13,879 nucleotides of DNA, taken from CALXCT01 sp964422185 (GTDB taxonomy: Bacteria > Bacillota > Clostridia > Oscillospirales > Oscillospiraceae). The stretch lies in assembly GCA_964422185.1 (NCBI GenBank), contig CAYRAG010000044.1, positions 1-13,879 of the forward strand. Direction: 5' to 3'. The notes beneath the pieces were generated by a model. The model was not told the origin of the DNA and made no database searches. It worked only from the letters and a program-made list of their open reading frames with translations. Of this stretch, positions 1 to 6,621 are shown one piece after another. A program made the translations under genes and the position numbers. The stretch's first letter is position 1. Every line of letters starts with the position of its first letter.

Positions 1-279
1 CGGGTAACACCCGCCGGGGGCGACCCCAGGAAAAGTGCAACAGAAACAGACTACCTCCCTCCGTTCCGGAGGGCGGAAAAGGTGGAAAGGCGAGGCAAGA
101 GCTCACCCGATGGCTGGGAACAGACCATCGCTGTAAACTCTATCCCGGAGCAACACCGCGGAGGGGAACACGGCCGGCCCGGCCTCCCCGGGGAGGTGGC
201 TGGAGCCTGTCGGCAACGGCAGGTCGAGATAGATGGCTGTCTTAAAGGACAGAACCCGGCTTACAGGCTTACTTGCGCC
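1..279 (+). ncRNA. rnpB: RNase P RNA, class A (3' part; 5' end outside window)
   Basis: This is the catalytic RNA of ribonuclease P, which removes 5' leaders from pre-tRNAs together with the RnpA protein. Conserved blocks appear in the right order: ACAGAAACAGAC near 40-51 (the 5' strand of core helix P4), GGAACAG near 117-123, TGTAAACTC near 132-140, CCGGAGCAACACCG near 145-158, GAGATAGATGGCTGTC near 227-242 and ACAGAACCCGGCTTA near 250-264 (the 3' strand of P4). The layout matches the class A (E. coli-like) form rather than the Bacillus class B form. The 5' strands of P1 to P3 are missing because the window begins inside the gene. The exact 3' end is inferred from the terminator that follows. 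No protein is encoded here; open frames across it are chance. Confidence 0.96.
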
Positions 280-313
280 AAAAGACCGCACGGCTCGCGC
301 CGTGCGGTCTTTT
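280..313. terminator. Bidirectional intrinsic terminator between rnpB and yebC
   Basis: A perfect 15-bp stem (280-294 with 299-313) has a TCGC loop. The plus strand ends in a T run and the minus strand also ends in a T run, because the left arm begins AAAA. It can therefore end rnpB rightward and yebC (stop at 318) leftward. Confidence 0.93.
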
Positions 314-317
314 CGTC

Positions 318-1052
318 TCAGTCCTGATCCCAGTTGTGGAAGACATTCTGCACATCGTCGCTGTCCTCCAGCTGATCGATGAGCTTCTCCAGATTCCTCA
401 GATTCTCCTCGCCCTCCACGGTCACATAGTTCTGGGGCACCATCTCCACGCCGGCGGACACAAAAGTGTATCCCATGCCCTCCAGCGCACTGGTGACCGC
501 CGGGAACGCGTCCGGATCCGTCAGGATCTCGAAGACGCTGCCGTCCGCCTGGATATCGTCCGCGCCGGCCTCCAGCGCGTCCTCCATGACCTTGTCCTCG
601 TCCAGATCCCCGTCCTCGTTGTCGATGACGATGACGCCCCTGCGGTCAAAGGACCAGGACACGCAGCCGGTGGCGCCCAGGTTCCCCCCGAACTTGTCAA
701 AGGCGTGGCGCACATCGGAGGCCGTGCGGTTGCGGTTGTCCGTCAGCGCCTCCACAATCACGGCGACGCCGCAGGGCCCGTAGCCCTCATAGGTCACGCT
801 CTCGTAGGTGTCGGCGTTGCCGGAGCCCAGGGCGCGGTCAATGGTGCGCTTGATATTGTCATTGGGCATATTTACCGCTTTCGCCTTGGCGATTGCCGTG
901 GCCAGGCGGGAGTTGTTGTTGGGATCGCCGCTGCCGCCCGTCTTGACGGCCACGATAATCTCGCGGGCTACCTTCGTAAAAGCCTGAGAACGCTTCGCGT
1001 CCGCCGCGCCCTTTGTCTTCTGGATATTATGCCATTTGGAATGACCGGACAT
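318..1052 (-). CDS. yebC: YebC/PmpR family protein
   Basis: 244 aa, the usual length for the YebC family. It opens with the signature MSGHSKWHNIQKTKG, followed by the ARE(I)I and KAVNMPNDNIKRTI segments and the acidic C-terminal region typical of these three-domain proteins. The family was first described as DNA-binding transcription regulators. More recent work on homologues describes a translation factor that eases ribosome stalling at proline-rich stretches; which role applies here is not visible in the sequence. The ATG at 1052 is chosen over an upstream in-frame start at 1088 because it carries the family N-terminus and has AGGAAGGGGAG a suitable distance upstream. A promoter lies at 1088-1116 and the rnpB/yebC terminator follows the stop, so yebC can be transcribed alone. 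Confidence 0.97.
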   Translation of the reverse strand: MSGHSKWHNIQKTKGAADAKRSQAFTKVAREIIVAVKTGGSGDPNNNSRLATAIAKAKAVNMPNDNIKRTIDRALGSGNADTYESVTYEGYGPCGVAVIVEALTDNRNRTASDVRHAFDKFGGNLGATGCVSWSFDRRGVIVIDNEDGDLDEDKVMEDALEAGADDIQADGSVFEILTDPDAFPAVTSALEGMGYTFVSAGVEMVPQNYVTVEGEENLRNLEKLIDQLEDSDDVQNVFHNWDQD

Positions 1053-1087
1053 CGTACTGCTCCCCTTCCTGTGTTTCGCTGACAGCA

Positions 1088-1116
1088 AGTTTACCCGATT
1101 TCCCCGGAAAAAGCAA
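1088..1116 (-). promoter_or_regulatory. Sigma-A promoter of yebC
   Basis: On the minus strand, TTGCTT (1111-1116) and TAAACT (1088-1093) are separated by 17 bases. It lies between the end of nif3 (1128) and the yebC ribosome binding site, and predicts a short leader of about 30 bases. Confidence 0.75.
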
Positions 1117-1127
1117 GGGGCGGAGCG

Positions 1128-1925
1128 TCACAAACAGGAAAAAACTTCCCTGTGCCGCAGGGACTGCGTCACCCGGACCTCCGGGAACGCCTCCCGCAGC
1201 CAGCCCTCCAGCACGGAGCACACCAGATTCTCCGTGGGATAGTGTCCCGCGTCGATGAGGTTGATCCCCAGCTCCTTCGCCTCCAGGAACGGGTCGTATT
1301 TCACATCCGCGGTGACGAAAGTGTCGCATCCGGCCTCCACGGCGTCATACAGGGAACTTGAGCAGCTGCCGCCGCCCACGGCCACCCGGCTCACCGGCCT
1401 GCCGGCGTCCACATAGCGCACGCCGTGGGAGCCGAGCCGCTCCTTCACAAACGCGGCAAACTCCTCCACATTCGCCGGCCCGCCGGTCAGCGTCCCGATG
1501 CGCTCAATGCCGTAGGGCATGCCGTCCTCATAGGCGCCGTATACTTTCAGCAGCTCCACATACTCCAGATCCAGCGCGGCGGCCAGCGCGTCGTTCACGC
1601 CGCCGTACGCCGCGTCCAGGTTCGTGTGGGCGCAGATGGCCGCGATGCCGTGCTCCGCCATGGTCAGCAGCTTCCGGCCCAGAATGGTCTCGTCCGTCAC
1701 GGACTTCGCCGGCTCCCAGATCACCGGGTGGTGGGAGACGATGAGCTGCGCACCCTCCTCCGCGGCCTCCTCAATCACCTCGGAGGTGATATCCAGGGCG
1801 ATGATCAGCCGATCCACATGCCGGTCTCCCCTGCCCACCAGGAACCCGGCGTTATCAAACCCCATCTGGGAGTCAAACGGGGCCTTGCTGTCCAGAAACT
1901 CATAGATGTCATTTACCGTTGCCAT
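1128..1925 (-). CDS. Nif3-like dinuclear metal centre protein
   Basis: 265 aa, member of the Nif3/YqfO (DUF34) family, which forms toroidal hexamers with a two-metal site in each subunit. The likely metal ligands are visible: H65 and H66 in IVSHHPV, H100 and D104 in CAHTNLD, and H228 and E232 in DAGHYPTE. The protein lacks the extra middle domain found in the longer Bacillus YqfO (about 370 aa), so this is the short form. Its reaction is not settled; some relatives have been linked to GTP cyclohydrolase I type 2 annotation, which is doubtful. The start at 1925 follows AAGGAG by 8 bases and overlaps the last 13 bases of trmK, a conserved pairing in Firmicutes that suggests translational coupling. 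The reading frame stays open upstream inside trmK, but that extension has no family similarity. Confidence 0.95.
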   Translation of the reverse strand: MATVNDIYEFLDSKAPFDSQMGFDNAGFLVGRGDRHVDRLIIALDITSEVIEEAAEEGAQLIVSHHPVIWEPAKSVTDETILGRKLLTMAEHGIAAICAHTNLDAAYGGVNDALAAALDLEYVELLKVYGAYEDGMPYGIERIGTLTGGPANVEEFAAFVKERLGSHGVRYVDAGRPVSRVAVGGGSCSSSLYDAVEAGCDTFVTADVKYDPFLEAKELGINLIDAGHYPTENLVCSVLEGWLREAFPEVRVTQSLRHREVFSCL

Positions 1926-2623
1926 TGTAACCACTCCTTCTTGCGCAGCTCCAGCTGCGCGCACAGCGCCGCCAGCCGCTCGCGGTCCGCCCGAACCGCC
2001 GGATCCGCGGCGTGTGCCAGTCCCGCCATCCTCCGCCGGAGCCGCCTTACCTGATCTTCCGCGTACGCGCCCCACTCCGGATCCTCCGGGCACACCGGCC
2101 CCGTGAGACACGCCCAGTCCTCCAGAGGCGCCATGGCTCCGCCCCGGACGGTGAGCACGGCATAGAGCCGGTCTCCCTCCCGGGCCAGGCGCTGCTCCTC
2201 CAGGCGGTATCCGTGCTCCGGCAGCCACCGGAGCAGATCCGGCCGGGCGCTCATGGGCTGGAGGATGAGGGTGTGGACGCCGTCCGCCGTCCAGGGCGCC
2301 GCTTCCAGAATGCCGGCGATGGTCAGGCCGCCCATGCCGGCCAGCACCACCGTATCCGTCTCCTCCGGCCGGATGCCGGCCAGGCCGTCGCACAGGCGGA
2401 GATCCACGCGATCCGCCATGCCGTACCGCTCCACCGTCTCCCGCGCCCGATCCAGGGGCCCCCGGCGCAGATCCGACGCGATGGCCCGCTCAATCCGGCC
2501 GCGCTGTAAAAGCCACACCGGCAGCAGCGCGTGATCCGTGCCCACATCCGCCAGGCGGGCCCCCGGCGGCACCAGGCGGGCCGCCGTCTCCAGCCGGGGC
2601 GTCAGTTGTACCGGTCTGTCCAT
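1913..2623 (-). CDS. trmK: tRNA (adenine(22)-N(1))-methyltransferase TrmK
   Basis: 236 aa, SAM-dependent methyltransferase that makes m1A at position 22 of tRNA (YqfN in Bacillus). The SAM motif I is LADVGTDHA at about residues 24-32, and the characteristic AGMGG block is at 95-99, followed by a QPM segment near 123. From about residue 165 the sequence turns into a charged, Arg-rich helical region consistent with the C-terminal coiled coil of this family. The ATG at 2623 is 6 bases after GGAGG. It overlaps nif3 by 13 bases, the typical trmK-nif3 pair. No separate promoter is visible, and a terminator-like hairpin lies just before its ribosome binding site (2645-2672), so its expression may depend on readthrough from the DUF1858 gene. 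Confidence 0.95.
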   Translation of the reverse strand: MDRPVQLTPRLETAARLVPPGARLADVGTDHALLPVWLLQRGRIERAIASDLRRGPLDRARETVERYGMADRVDLRLCDGLAGIRPEETDTVVLAGMGGLTIAGILEAAPWTADGVHTLILQPMSARPDLLRWLPEHGYRLEEQRLAREGDRLYAVLTVRGGAMAPLEDWACLTGPVCPEDPEWGAYAEDQVRRLRRRMAGLAHAADPAVRADRERLAALCAQLELRKKEWLQWQR

Positions 2624-2635
2624 CGTCACCCTCCG

Positions 2636-2672
2636 CACAAAGAAATCCGGAACGGATCGCTCCGCTCCGGAT
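2636..2672 (-). terminator. Terminator-like hairpin between DUF1858 gene and trmK
   Basis: Stem ATCCGGA (2645-2651) pairs with TCCGGAT (2666-2672). After an A-C mismatch, CGGA (2653-2656) pairs with TCCG (2661-2664) around a TCGC loop. On the minus strand it is followed by TTTCTTTG. It begins 13 bases past the DUF1858 stop and ends about 22 bases before the trmK start, so it may be a partial terminator or attenuator inside an operon. Confidence 0.72.
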
Positions 2673-2685
2673 CTTCCCGTGTGTC

Positions 2686-2907
2686 TTACTCCTCGGACTT
2701 CGCCAGGGCGTTGACCTTCTCCAGCAGATCGTCCACATCCACGCCGTGCACCATGCACGCCTGCTCCACCGTCTCTCCGCGGGAGGCCGGGCAGCCCAGG
2801 CAGTGCATCCCGATGGACAGGAACACGGGCGCCGTCTGCGGCGCGAAATCCAGAATATCGCCGATTACGGTGTCTTTCGTAATCGGTTCCTTGGTGATGG
2901 GAATCAT
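2686..2907 (-). CDS. DUF1858 / hybrid-cluster-associated redox disulfide domain protein
   Basis: 73 aa, a complete single-domain protein of the DUF1858 type, also described as the redox-disulfide domain found beside hybrid cluster (prismane) proteins. The expected pair of cysteines sits in GMHCLGCP (C36 and C39), followed by SRGETVEQAC (a third Cys at 51) and the helical tail DVDDLLEKVN. In this family the CXXC is thought to act in redox or metal binding; the partner is unknown and no hybrid cluster protein gene is in the window. The ATG at 2907 is preferred over a start 21 bases upstream because GGAGG lies 9 bases ahead of it. It has its own promoter (2943-2971) and a hairpin terminator after the stop. 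Confidence 0.93.
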   Translation of the reverse strand: MIPITKEPITKDTVIGDILDFAPQTAPVFLSIGMHCLGCPASRGETVEQACMVHGVDVDDLLEKVNALAKSEE

Positions 2908-2942
2908 AACAGGTAACCTCCAGTGCAATTGATGATGGAACC

Positions 2943-2971
2943 AGTATAGCGCATCCCGGCTCCGTTTTCAA
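2943..2971 (-). promoter_or_regulatory. Sigma-A promoter of the DUF1858 gene
   Basis: Minus-strand TTGAAA (2966-2971), a 17-base spacer and TATACT (2943-2948). The -35 box starts only 7 bases after the stop of the upstream membrane-protein gene (2979). Confidence 0.85.
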
Positions 2972-2978
2972 TGGAAAT

Positions 2979-3362
2979 TCAGTTTTTTTCCGCAATTTCC
3001 GCCTGCTTCGCCTCTTTCTTCGCCTTCCGGCGGCGCAGCAGCACCTCAATCCCGGCGCCCGCCACAATCCCCACGGCGAAGACGGCGGTCCACACCAGGC
3101 GGAGCATGGCGGTGTTCACGCCGCTGTCAGGCTGCACCGCCATACCCAGTACGAAGCCGCCCACATAGCCCGCCAGCGTGAGCAGCGGCAGAACATACTG
3201 CTTGAGCGCCAGGCCGGAGCCGATGATCACAGCGGCGCCGATGATAAACAGAACCAGCGGCCAGCGCGTCAGCCCGTGAAAGGGCACGAACGAGTAGCCC
3301 AGCACCGCGTACGCGCACAGCAGCCCGCCCATGGCAATGCCGAACGGAATCGTCTTTCTCAT
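2979..3362 (-). CDS. Small four-helix membrane protein of unknown function
   Basis: 127 aa, family not recognised. Four hydrophobic stretches are clear: about residues 6-26, 34-53, 56-76 and 86-108. A very basic tail follows (RRRKAKKEAK then AEIAEKN). The positive N-terminus (MRK) and the basic tail suggest that both ends face the cytoplasm. There are no obvious catalytic motifs. The ATG at 3362 is chosen because GGGGGAG lies 6 bases upstream and the MRK start fits the first helix; an in-frame extension to 3473 would run through the terminator hairpin and is unlikely. No clear promoter is seen, so it may depend on readthrough from the zinc-ribbon gene upstream. Confidence 0.82.
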   Translation of the reverse strand: MRKTIPFGIAMGGLLCAYAVLGYSFVPFHGLTRWPLVLFIIGAAVIIGSGLALKQYVLPLLTLAGYVGGFVLGMAVQPDSGVNTAMLRLVWTAVFAVGIVAGAGIEVLLRRRKAKKEAKQAEIAEKN

Positions 3363-3410
3363 GGCATTCTCCCCCAGTGGCCCGGCCGGGCGATCTCCCG
3401 GCGCAGGCAG

Positions 3411-3450
3411 AAAAACAGCCATATCCAGACCTGCGTTCCAGATATGGCTG
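3411..3450 (-). terminator. Intrinsic terminator after the zinc-ribbon gene
   Basis: CAGCCATATC (3416-3425) and GATATGGCTG (3441-3450) form a perfect 10-bp stem, extended by a few more pairs including G-U. On the minus strand it is followed by TTTTT (3411-3415). It lies about 80 bases past the stop of the zinc-ribbon gene. Confidence 0.87.
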
Positions 3451-3528
3451 CTCTTTGTTTGCCGCACTGTCATCCGGCAGCGGCCGCCGCGTCCAAAGCG
3501 GGACGAACCGGCGGCAGATTCCGGTTAC

Positions 3529-3813
3529 TCAGGTGCGCTGCTGCTCGCGCATCTTGGCGAAGCAGTCGCTGCAGTACACGGGCCGGTCGGTCTTGGGCTC
3601 GAAAGGAACCTTTGCCACACCGCCGCACGCCGCGCAGACCGCGGTGAAGTACTCGCGGGGCCCGCGTGTGGCGTTCTTGCGCGCGTCGCGGCAGGCCTTG
3701 CAGCGCTGAGGCTCGTTCTGGAAGCCCCGCTCCGCATAGAACTCCTGCTCGCCGGCGGTGAACACAAACTCAGCGCCGCATTCCTTACAAACCAGTGTCT
3801 TGTCTTCGTACAT
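3529..3813 (-). CDS. Double zinc-ribbon domain protein (zf_Tbcl type)
   Basis: 94 aa with four CXXC motifs: C9/C12, C38/C41, C60/C63 and C81/C84. The first two form the N-terminal zinc ribbon (LVCKECGAEFVFTAGEQEFY ahead of RCKACR), the type called a probable zinc-ribbon domain. The second two match a CXXC ribbon also found appended to some DEAD-box helicases. This points to nucleic-acid or protein binding in the cytoplasm; no enzymatic residues are evident and the cellular role is unknown. The ATG at 3813 follows GAGGG by about 8 bases. It is driven by a near-consensus promoter some 240 bases upstream, leaving a long leader with strong internal base pairing, and ends in an intrinsic terminator, so it is probably one transcription unit. 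Confidence 0.9.
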   Translation of the reverse strand: MYEDKTLVCKECGAEFVFTAGEQEFYAERGFQNEPQRCKACRDARKNATRGPREYFTAVCAACGGVAKVPFEPKTDRPVYCSDCFAKMREQQRT

Positions 3814-4050
3814 GATACTTTCCCTCTCTTTGACTCTTTTGCCCAGACCGGTTTTACCGTGATTCCTGGGTTCATGTTATATGCGCTCAGCTCACGCTGG
3901 AACCGCCATGACGGAAGAGTTGCACCAAATGACAGCAGACTTTCACCTTTCAGTCCCGCTGACGACGGACACGCTGCGCTTGTAACCGAGATACCACAGC
4001 GTGTCAGACACGACCCTGGTTTGCATTCACAGCTCGATTTACAACTCCGA
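3814..4050 (-). promoter_or_regulatory. Long structured 5' leader (candidate riboswitch or ncRNA)
   Basis: About 235 transcribed bases separate the promoter at 4058-4085 from the zinc-ribbon ATG. Read on the minus strand, they contain a long-range helix GAGTTG/CAACTC (4042-4047 with 3917-3922), continued inward by AAAT/ATTT. This helix encloses two hairpins: a perfect 9-bp stem (3997-4005 with 3968-3976) and a second stem with one bulge (3952-3960 with 3934-3941). Downstream come a short CAGC-GTGA-GCTG hairpin and a CCCAG/CTGGG stem. I could not match it to a known riboswitch class from memory. It may be a cis-regulator of the zinc-ribbon gene or a separate small RNA. Confidence 0.6.
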
Positions 4051-4057
4051 CGAGACT

Positions 4058-4085
4058 ATTATAAAGGAAAATTTCGGGTTGTCAA
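4058..4085 (-). promoter_or_regulatory. Consensus sigma-A promoter of the leader/zinc-ribbon unit
   Basis: Minus-strand TTGACA (4080-4085) and TATAAT (4058-4063) are both perfect hexamers, 16 bases apart. It lies about 40 bases past the glmM stop and is the strongest promoter seen in the window. Confidence 0.92.
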
Positions 4086-4099
4086 CAACTTTGTACAAA
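4078..4099. promoter_or_regulatory. Palindromes over and next to the -35 box (possible operator)
   Basis: A GTTGT-N2-ACAAC inverted repeat (4078-4089) covers the -35 hexamer. A perfect 10-bp palindrome TTTGTACAAA (4090-4099) sits directly upstream of it. The arrangement would suit a repressor or activator site, but no regulator can be named. Confidence 0.4.
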
Positions 4100-4122
4100 C
4101 TATGGAAGAATTTTTCGAGATC

Positions 4123-5478
4123 TCACAGGCTTTTTATGTAATTCGCCAAATGATCCACGCAGGTCTGGGCCAGATCCGGGTCTTTTCCCTCCGCCATGAC
4201 GCGCACCAGCGCCTCCGTGCCGGACGGGCGCACCAGAATGCGGCCCTCGCCGTGGAGCCGATCCTCCTCCCGGGCGATCCGCTCCGCGAGTCCGGGATCT
4301 GCCATGATTGCAGCTTTGTGGTCGTTATCCCGCACCGGAACATTCAAAAGCACCTGGGGGTACTTTTTGCACACGGAGGCGAGATCCGAGAGCGACCGGC
4401 CGGAGCGGGACATCACCTGCAGCAGCTGCAGGGCGGTCAGCTCCCCGTCGCCCGTGGTGGCATAGTCCAGGAAGATGGTGTGGCCGGACTGCTCGCCGCC
4501 CAGATTATAGCCGCACTCCAGCATCCGCTCCAGCACATTCCGATCCCCCACGGCCGTGGCGATGAACTGGATGCCGCGCTCCCGGGCGAACAGCCGCAGG
4601 CCGAGGTTGGACATGACGGTGGCCACGATGGTGTCCCCTTTCAGGGCGCCCCGGCGCTGCATCTCCCCGCCGCAGATGGCCATGATCTGATCCCCGTCCA
4701 CCACCTCGCCGTGCTCGTCCACCGCCAGGCAGCGGTCCGCGTCGCCGTCGAAGGCCAGGCCCAGGTCATACCCGCCCGCCTTCACCATGGCGATGAGGCT
4801 GTCCAGACAGGTGGAGCCGCACTCCTGGTTGATATTCAGCCCGTCCGGATCCGCGTTGATCACATCCGTGCGCAGCCTGTGGAAGCGGTCAAAGACCCTG
4901 GCGGCCGTGGTGTACGACGCGCCGTTGGCGCAGTCCACGAGGATGTGCATCCCCCGCAGATCCTCCTCCACAGTGCCCGCCAGGTGATCCACATAGTCGT
5001 CCACGGCTTTCTCCGCCATGTAGAACACCTTGCCGATGCCCCCGCGGGTTCGGCGCTCCACGCCGGCGGCTCCGGAGAGGACAATCTGCTCGATCTCATC
5101 CTCCAGGTCGTCCGAGAGTTTGAACCCGCTGCCGTTAAACACCTTGATGCCGTTGTACTCAAACGGGTTGTGGGACGCGGAGATCACGATGCCGGCGTCC
5201 GCCCGGTACTCCACGGCGGCCCAGGCCACCGCCGGCGTGGGGATGGTGCCCAGATCCAGCACATCCGCCCCGGCGGAGCACAGCCCCGCCACCAAGGCGC
5301 CCTTGAGCAGATCCCCGGACACCCGGGTATCTTTCCCGATGGTCACGCGCAGCTTCTCGCCCCGCTTCTCCCCGGAGAGCACCCGGGCGGCCGCCAGGCC
5401 CACCCGGAACGCCAGCTCCGCGTCCAGCCCGTCGTTCACCACGCCGCGGATCCCGTCCGTTCCAAATAATTTTCCCAT
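4123..5478 (-). CDS. glmM: Phosphoglucosamine mutase GlmM
   Basis: 451 aa, full length. It converts glucosamine-6-phosphate to glucosamine-1-phosphate, on the way to UDP-GlcNAc for peptidoglycan. The phosphoserine is S102 in ISASHNP; the magnesium-binding loop is DGDAD (D244, D246, D248); the sugar-binding GGEQSGH is at about 327-333; and the phosphate-binding RPSGTE is at 417-422. The N-terminus MGKLFGTDGIRG is typical. The ATG at 5478 has GAGG about 9 bases upstream; a GTG five codons earlier is a possible alternative. It follows ruvB by 30 bases, so it is likely cotranscribed with ruvCAB. No terminator is visible between its stop and the strong promoter downstream. Confidence 0.98.
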   Translation of the reverse strand: MGKLFGTDGIRGVVNDGLDAELAFRVGLAAARVLSGEKRGEKLRVTIGKDTRVSGDLLKGALVAGLCSAGADVLDLGTIPTPAVAWAAVEYRADAGIVISASHNPFEYNGIKVFNGSGFKLSDDLEDEIEQIVLSGAAGVERRTRGGIGKVFYMAEKAVDDYVDHLAGTVEEDLRGMHILVDCANGASYTTAARVFDRFHRLRTDVINADPDGLNINQECGSTCLDSLIAMVKAGGYDLGLAFDGDADRCLAVDEHGEVVDGDQIMAICGGEMQRRGALKGDTIVATVMSNLGLRLFARERGIQFIATAVGDRNVLERMLECGYNLGGEQSGHTIFLDYATTGDGELTALQLLQVMSRSGRSLSDLASVCKKYPQVLLNVPVRDNDHKAAIMADPGLAERIAREEDRLHGEGRILVRPSGTEALVRVMAEGKDPDLAQTCVDHLANYIKSL

Positions 5479-5508
5479 AAGGCTCTGCCTCACTTATGTC
5501 AAAAATGG

Positions 5509-6576
5509 TCAGTCGTCCATGCTGATCTGATCCAGATCCGCGCTGCCCGGCACCGGAAGTCCCAGATGCCGGCACGCCTTCGGCGTGACGCACCGCCCCC
5601 GGGGCGTCCGGGTGAGAAATCCCAGCTGCAGCAGGTACGGCTCGTACACATCCTCCAGGGTGACCGCCTCCTCGTTGATGGTGGCGGCCAGCGTCTCCAG
5701 GCCCACGGGCCCCCCGTGGTAGTTCTCAATGATACTGCGCAGCATGCGGTGGTCGATGGCGTCCAGGCCCAGGTGGTCGATCTCCAGCTCCGTCAGCGCC
5801 TCGTCCGCCACTTTTTTCGTAATGACGCCGCCCGCACGCACCTGGGCAAAATCCCGCACCCGGCGCAGCATGCGGTTGGCCACCCGGGGCGTGCCCCGGG
5901 AGCGCCGGGCGATCTCCATGGCGCCCTCCGGGTCAATGGGCACATGGAGAATGCCGGCCGAGCGCGTGACAATCTCCCGGAGCTCCTCCGGCGAGTACAG
6001 CTCCAGACGAAGCGTAATGCCAAACCGGTCACGCAGGGGCGCCGAGAGCTGGCCGGCCCGGGTCGTGGCGCCGATGAGTGTGAACTTGGGCAGATCCAGG
6101 CGGATGGAGTTGGCCGCCGGCCCCTTGCCGATGATGATGTCGATGGCGTAGTCCTCCATGGCCGGATACAGGATCTCCTCCACCGCCCGGTTGAGCCGGT
6201 GGATCTCGTCCACGAACAGGATATCGTTCTCCTGGAGATTCGTCAGCAGCGACGCCAGATCCCCCGCTTTCTCAATGGCGGGGCCCGAGGTGATGCGGAT
6301 ATTCACGCCCATCTCGTTGGCGATAATCCCGCTGAGCGTCGTCTTGCCCAGTCCGGGTGGCCCGTGGAGCAGCACATGATCCAGCGGCTCCTGGCGCATC
6401 TTCGCGGCCTGGATGAACACCGCCAGATTCTCTTTCGCTTTCTCCTGGCCGATATACTCCGCCAGCGTCCTGGGGCGCAGGGAGTATTCCCCCTCGTCCT
6501 CTCTCGTCAGGGAGGTGGTGACCAGCGGCTCATATTCTTCCGCGTTCAGTTCCTCATTGGAGTAGTCGATGCTCAA
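5509..6576 (-). CDS. ruvB: Holliday junction branch migration helicase RuvB (TTG start)
   Basis: 355 aa, AAA+ motor that drives branch migration with RuvA. Walker A HGPPGLGKTT is at residues 71-80, Walker B with DE at 123-124, and the sensor/arginine-finger segment GATTRAG near 169-175. The C-terminal winged helix (GPVGLETLAA and FLTRTPRGR) is complete. The start is TTG at 6576: it is preceded by GGAAGGAGGGAACAGG with AAGGAGG 7 bases away, and the next Met in frame is at residue 60, inside the AAA+ domain. The N-terminal 30 residues are acidic, as in many Firmicutes RuvB proteins. It lies between ruvA and glmM. Confidence 0.97.
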   Translation of the reverse strand: MSIDYSNEELNAEEYEPLVTTSLTREDEGEYSLRPRTLAEYIGQEKAKENLAVFIQAAKMRQEPLDHVLLHGPPGLGKTTLSGIIANEMGVNIRITSGPAIEKAGDLASLLTNLQENDILFVDEIHRLNRAVEEILYPAMEDYAIDIIIGKGPAANSIRLDLPKFTLIGATTRAGQLSAPLRDRFGITLRLELYSPEELREIVTRSAGILHVPIDPEGAMEIARRSRGTPRVANRMLRRVRDFAQVRAGGVITKKVADEALTELEIDHLGLDAIDHRMLRSIIENYHGGPVGLETLAATINEEAVTLEDVYEPYLLQLGFLTRTPRGRCVTPKACRHLGLPVPGSADLDQISMDD

Positions 6577-6621
6577 CCTGTTCCCTCCTTCCCGGCGTCT
6601 GCCGTGCGGGGCAGCCGCGGC

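Noticed and set aside
1..327. Protein-coding frames over the first 300 bases
   Set aside because: The region is RNase P RNA, with conserved blocks in order.
1926..2393. N-terminal extension of nif3 by 156 codons
   Set aside because: The extension lies in another frame of trmK, is Gly/Arg-rich without family similarity, and the internal ATG at 1925 has a good RBS and the normal Nif3 start.
3841..4015. Resemblance to a ZTP (pfl) riboswitch: GGGUCGUG early and CCGGUCUGGGC late in the leader
   Set aside because: The two pieces are far apart. The GGAGC-GACC strand that should pair with GGGUCGUG is missing, and CUGGG pairs better with the nearby CCCAG. Treated as chance, though a covariance search would settle it.
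3331..5469. Very long plus-strand open frame opposite glmM and the zinc-ribbon gene
   Set aside because: It is antisense to genes with clear family motifs. It has no ribosome binding site and a His/Gln/Arg/Val-rich composition typical of the reverse strand of GC-rich genes.
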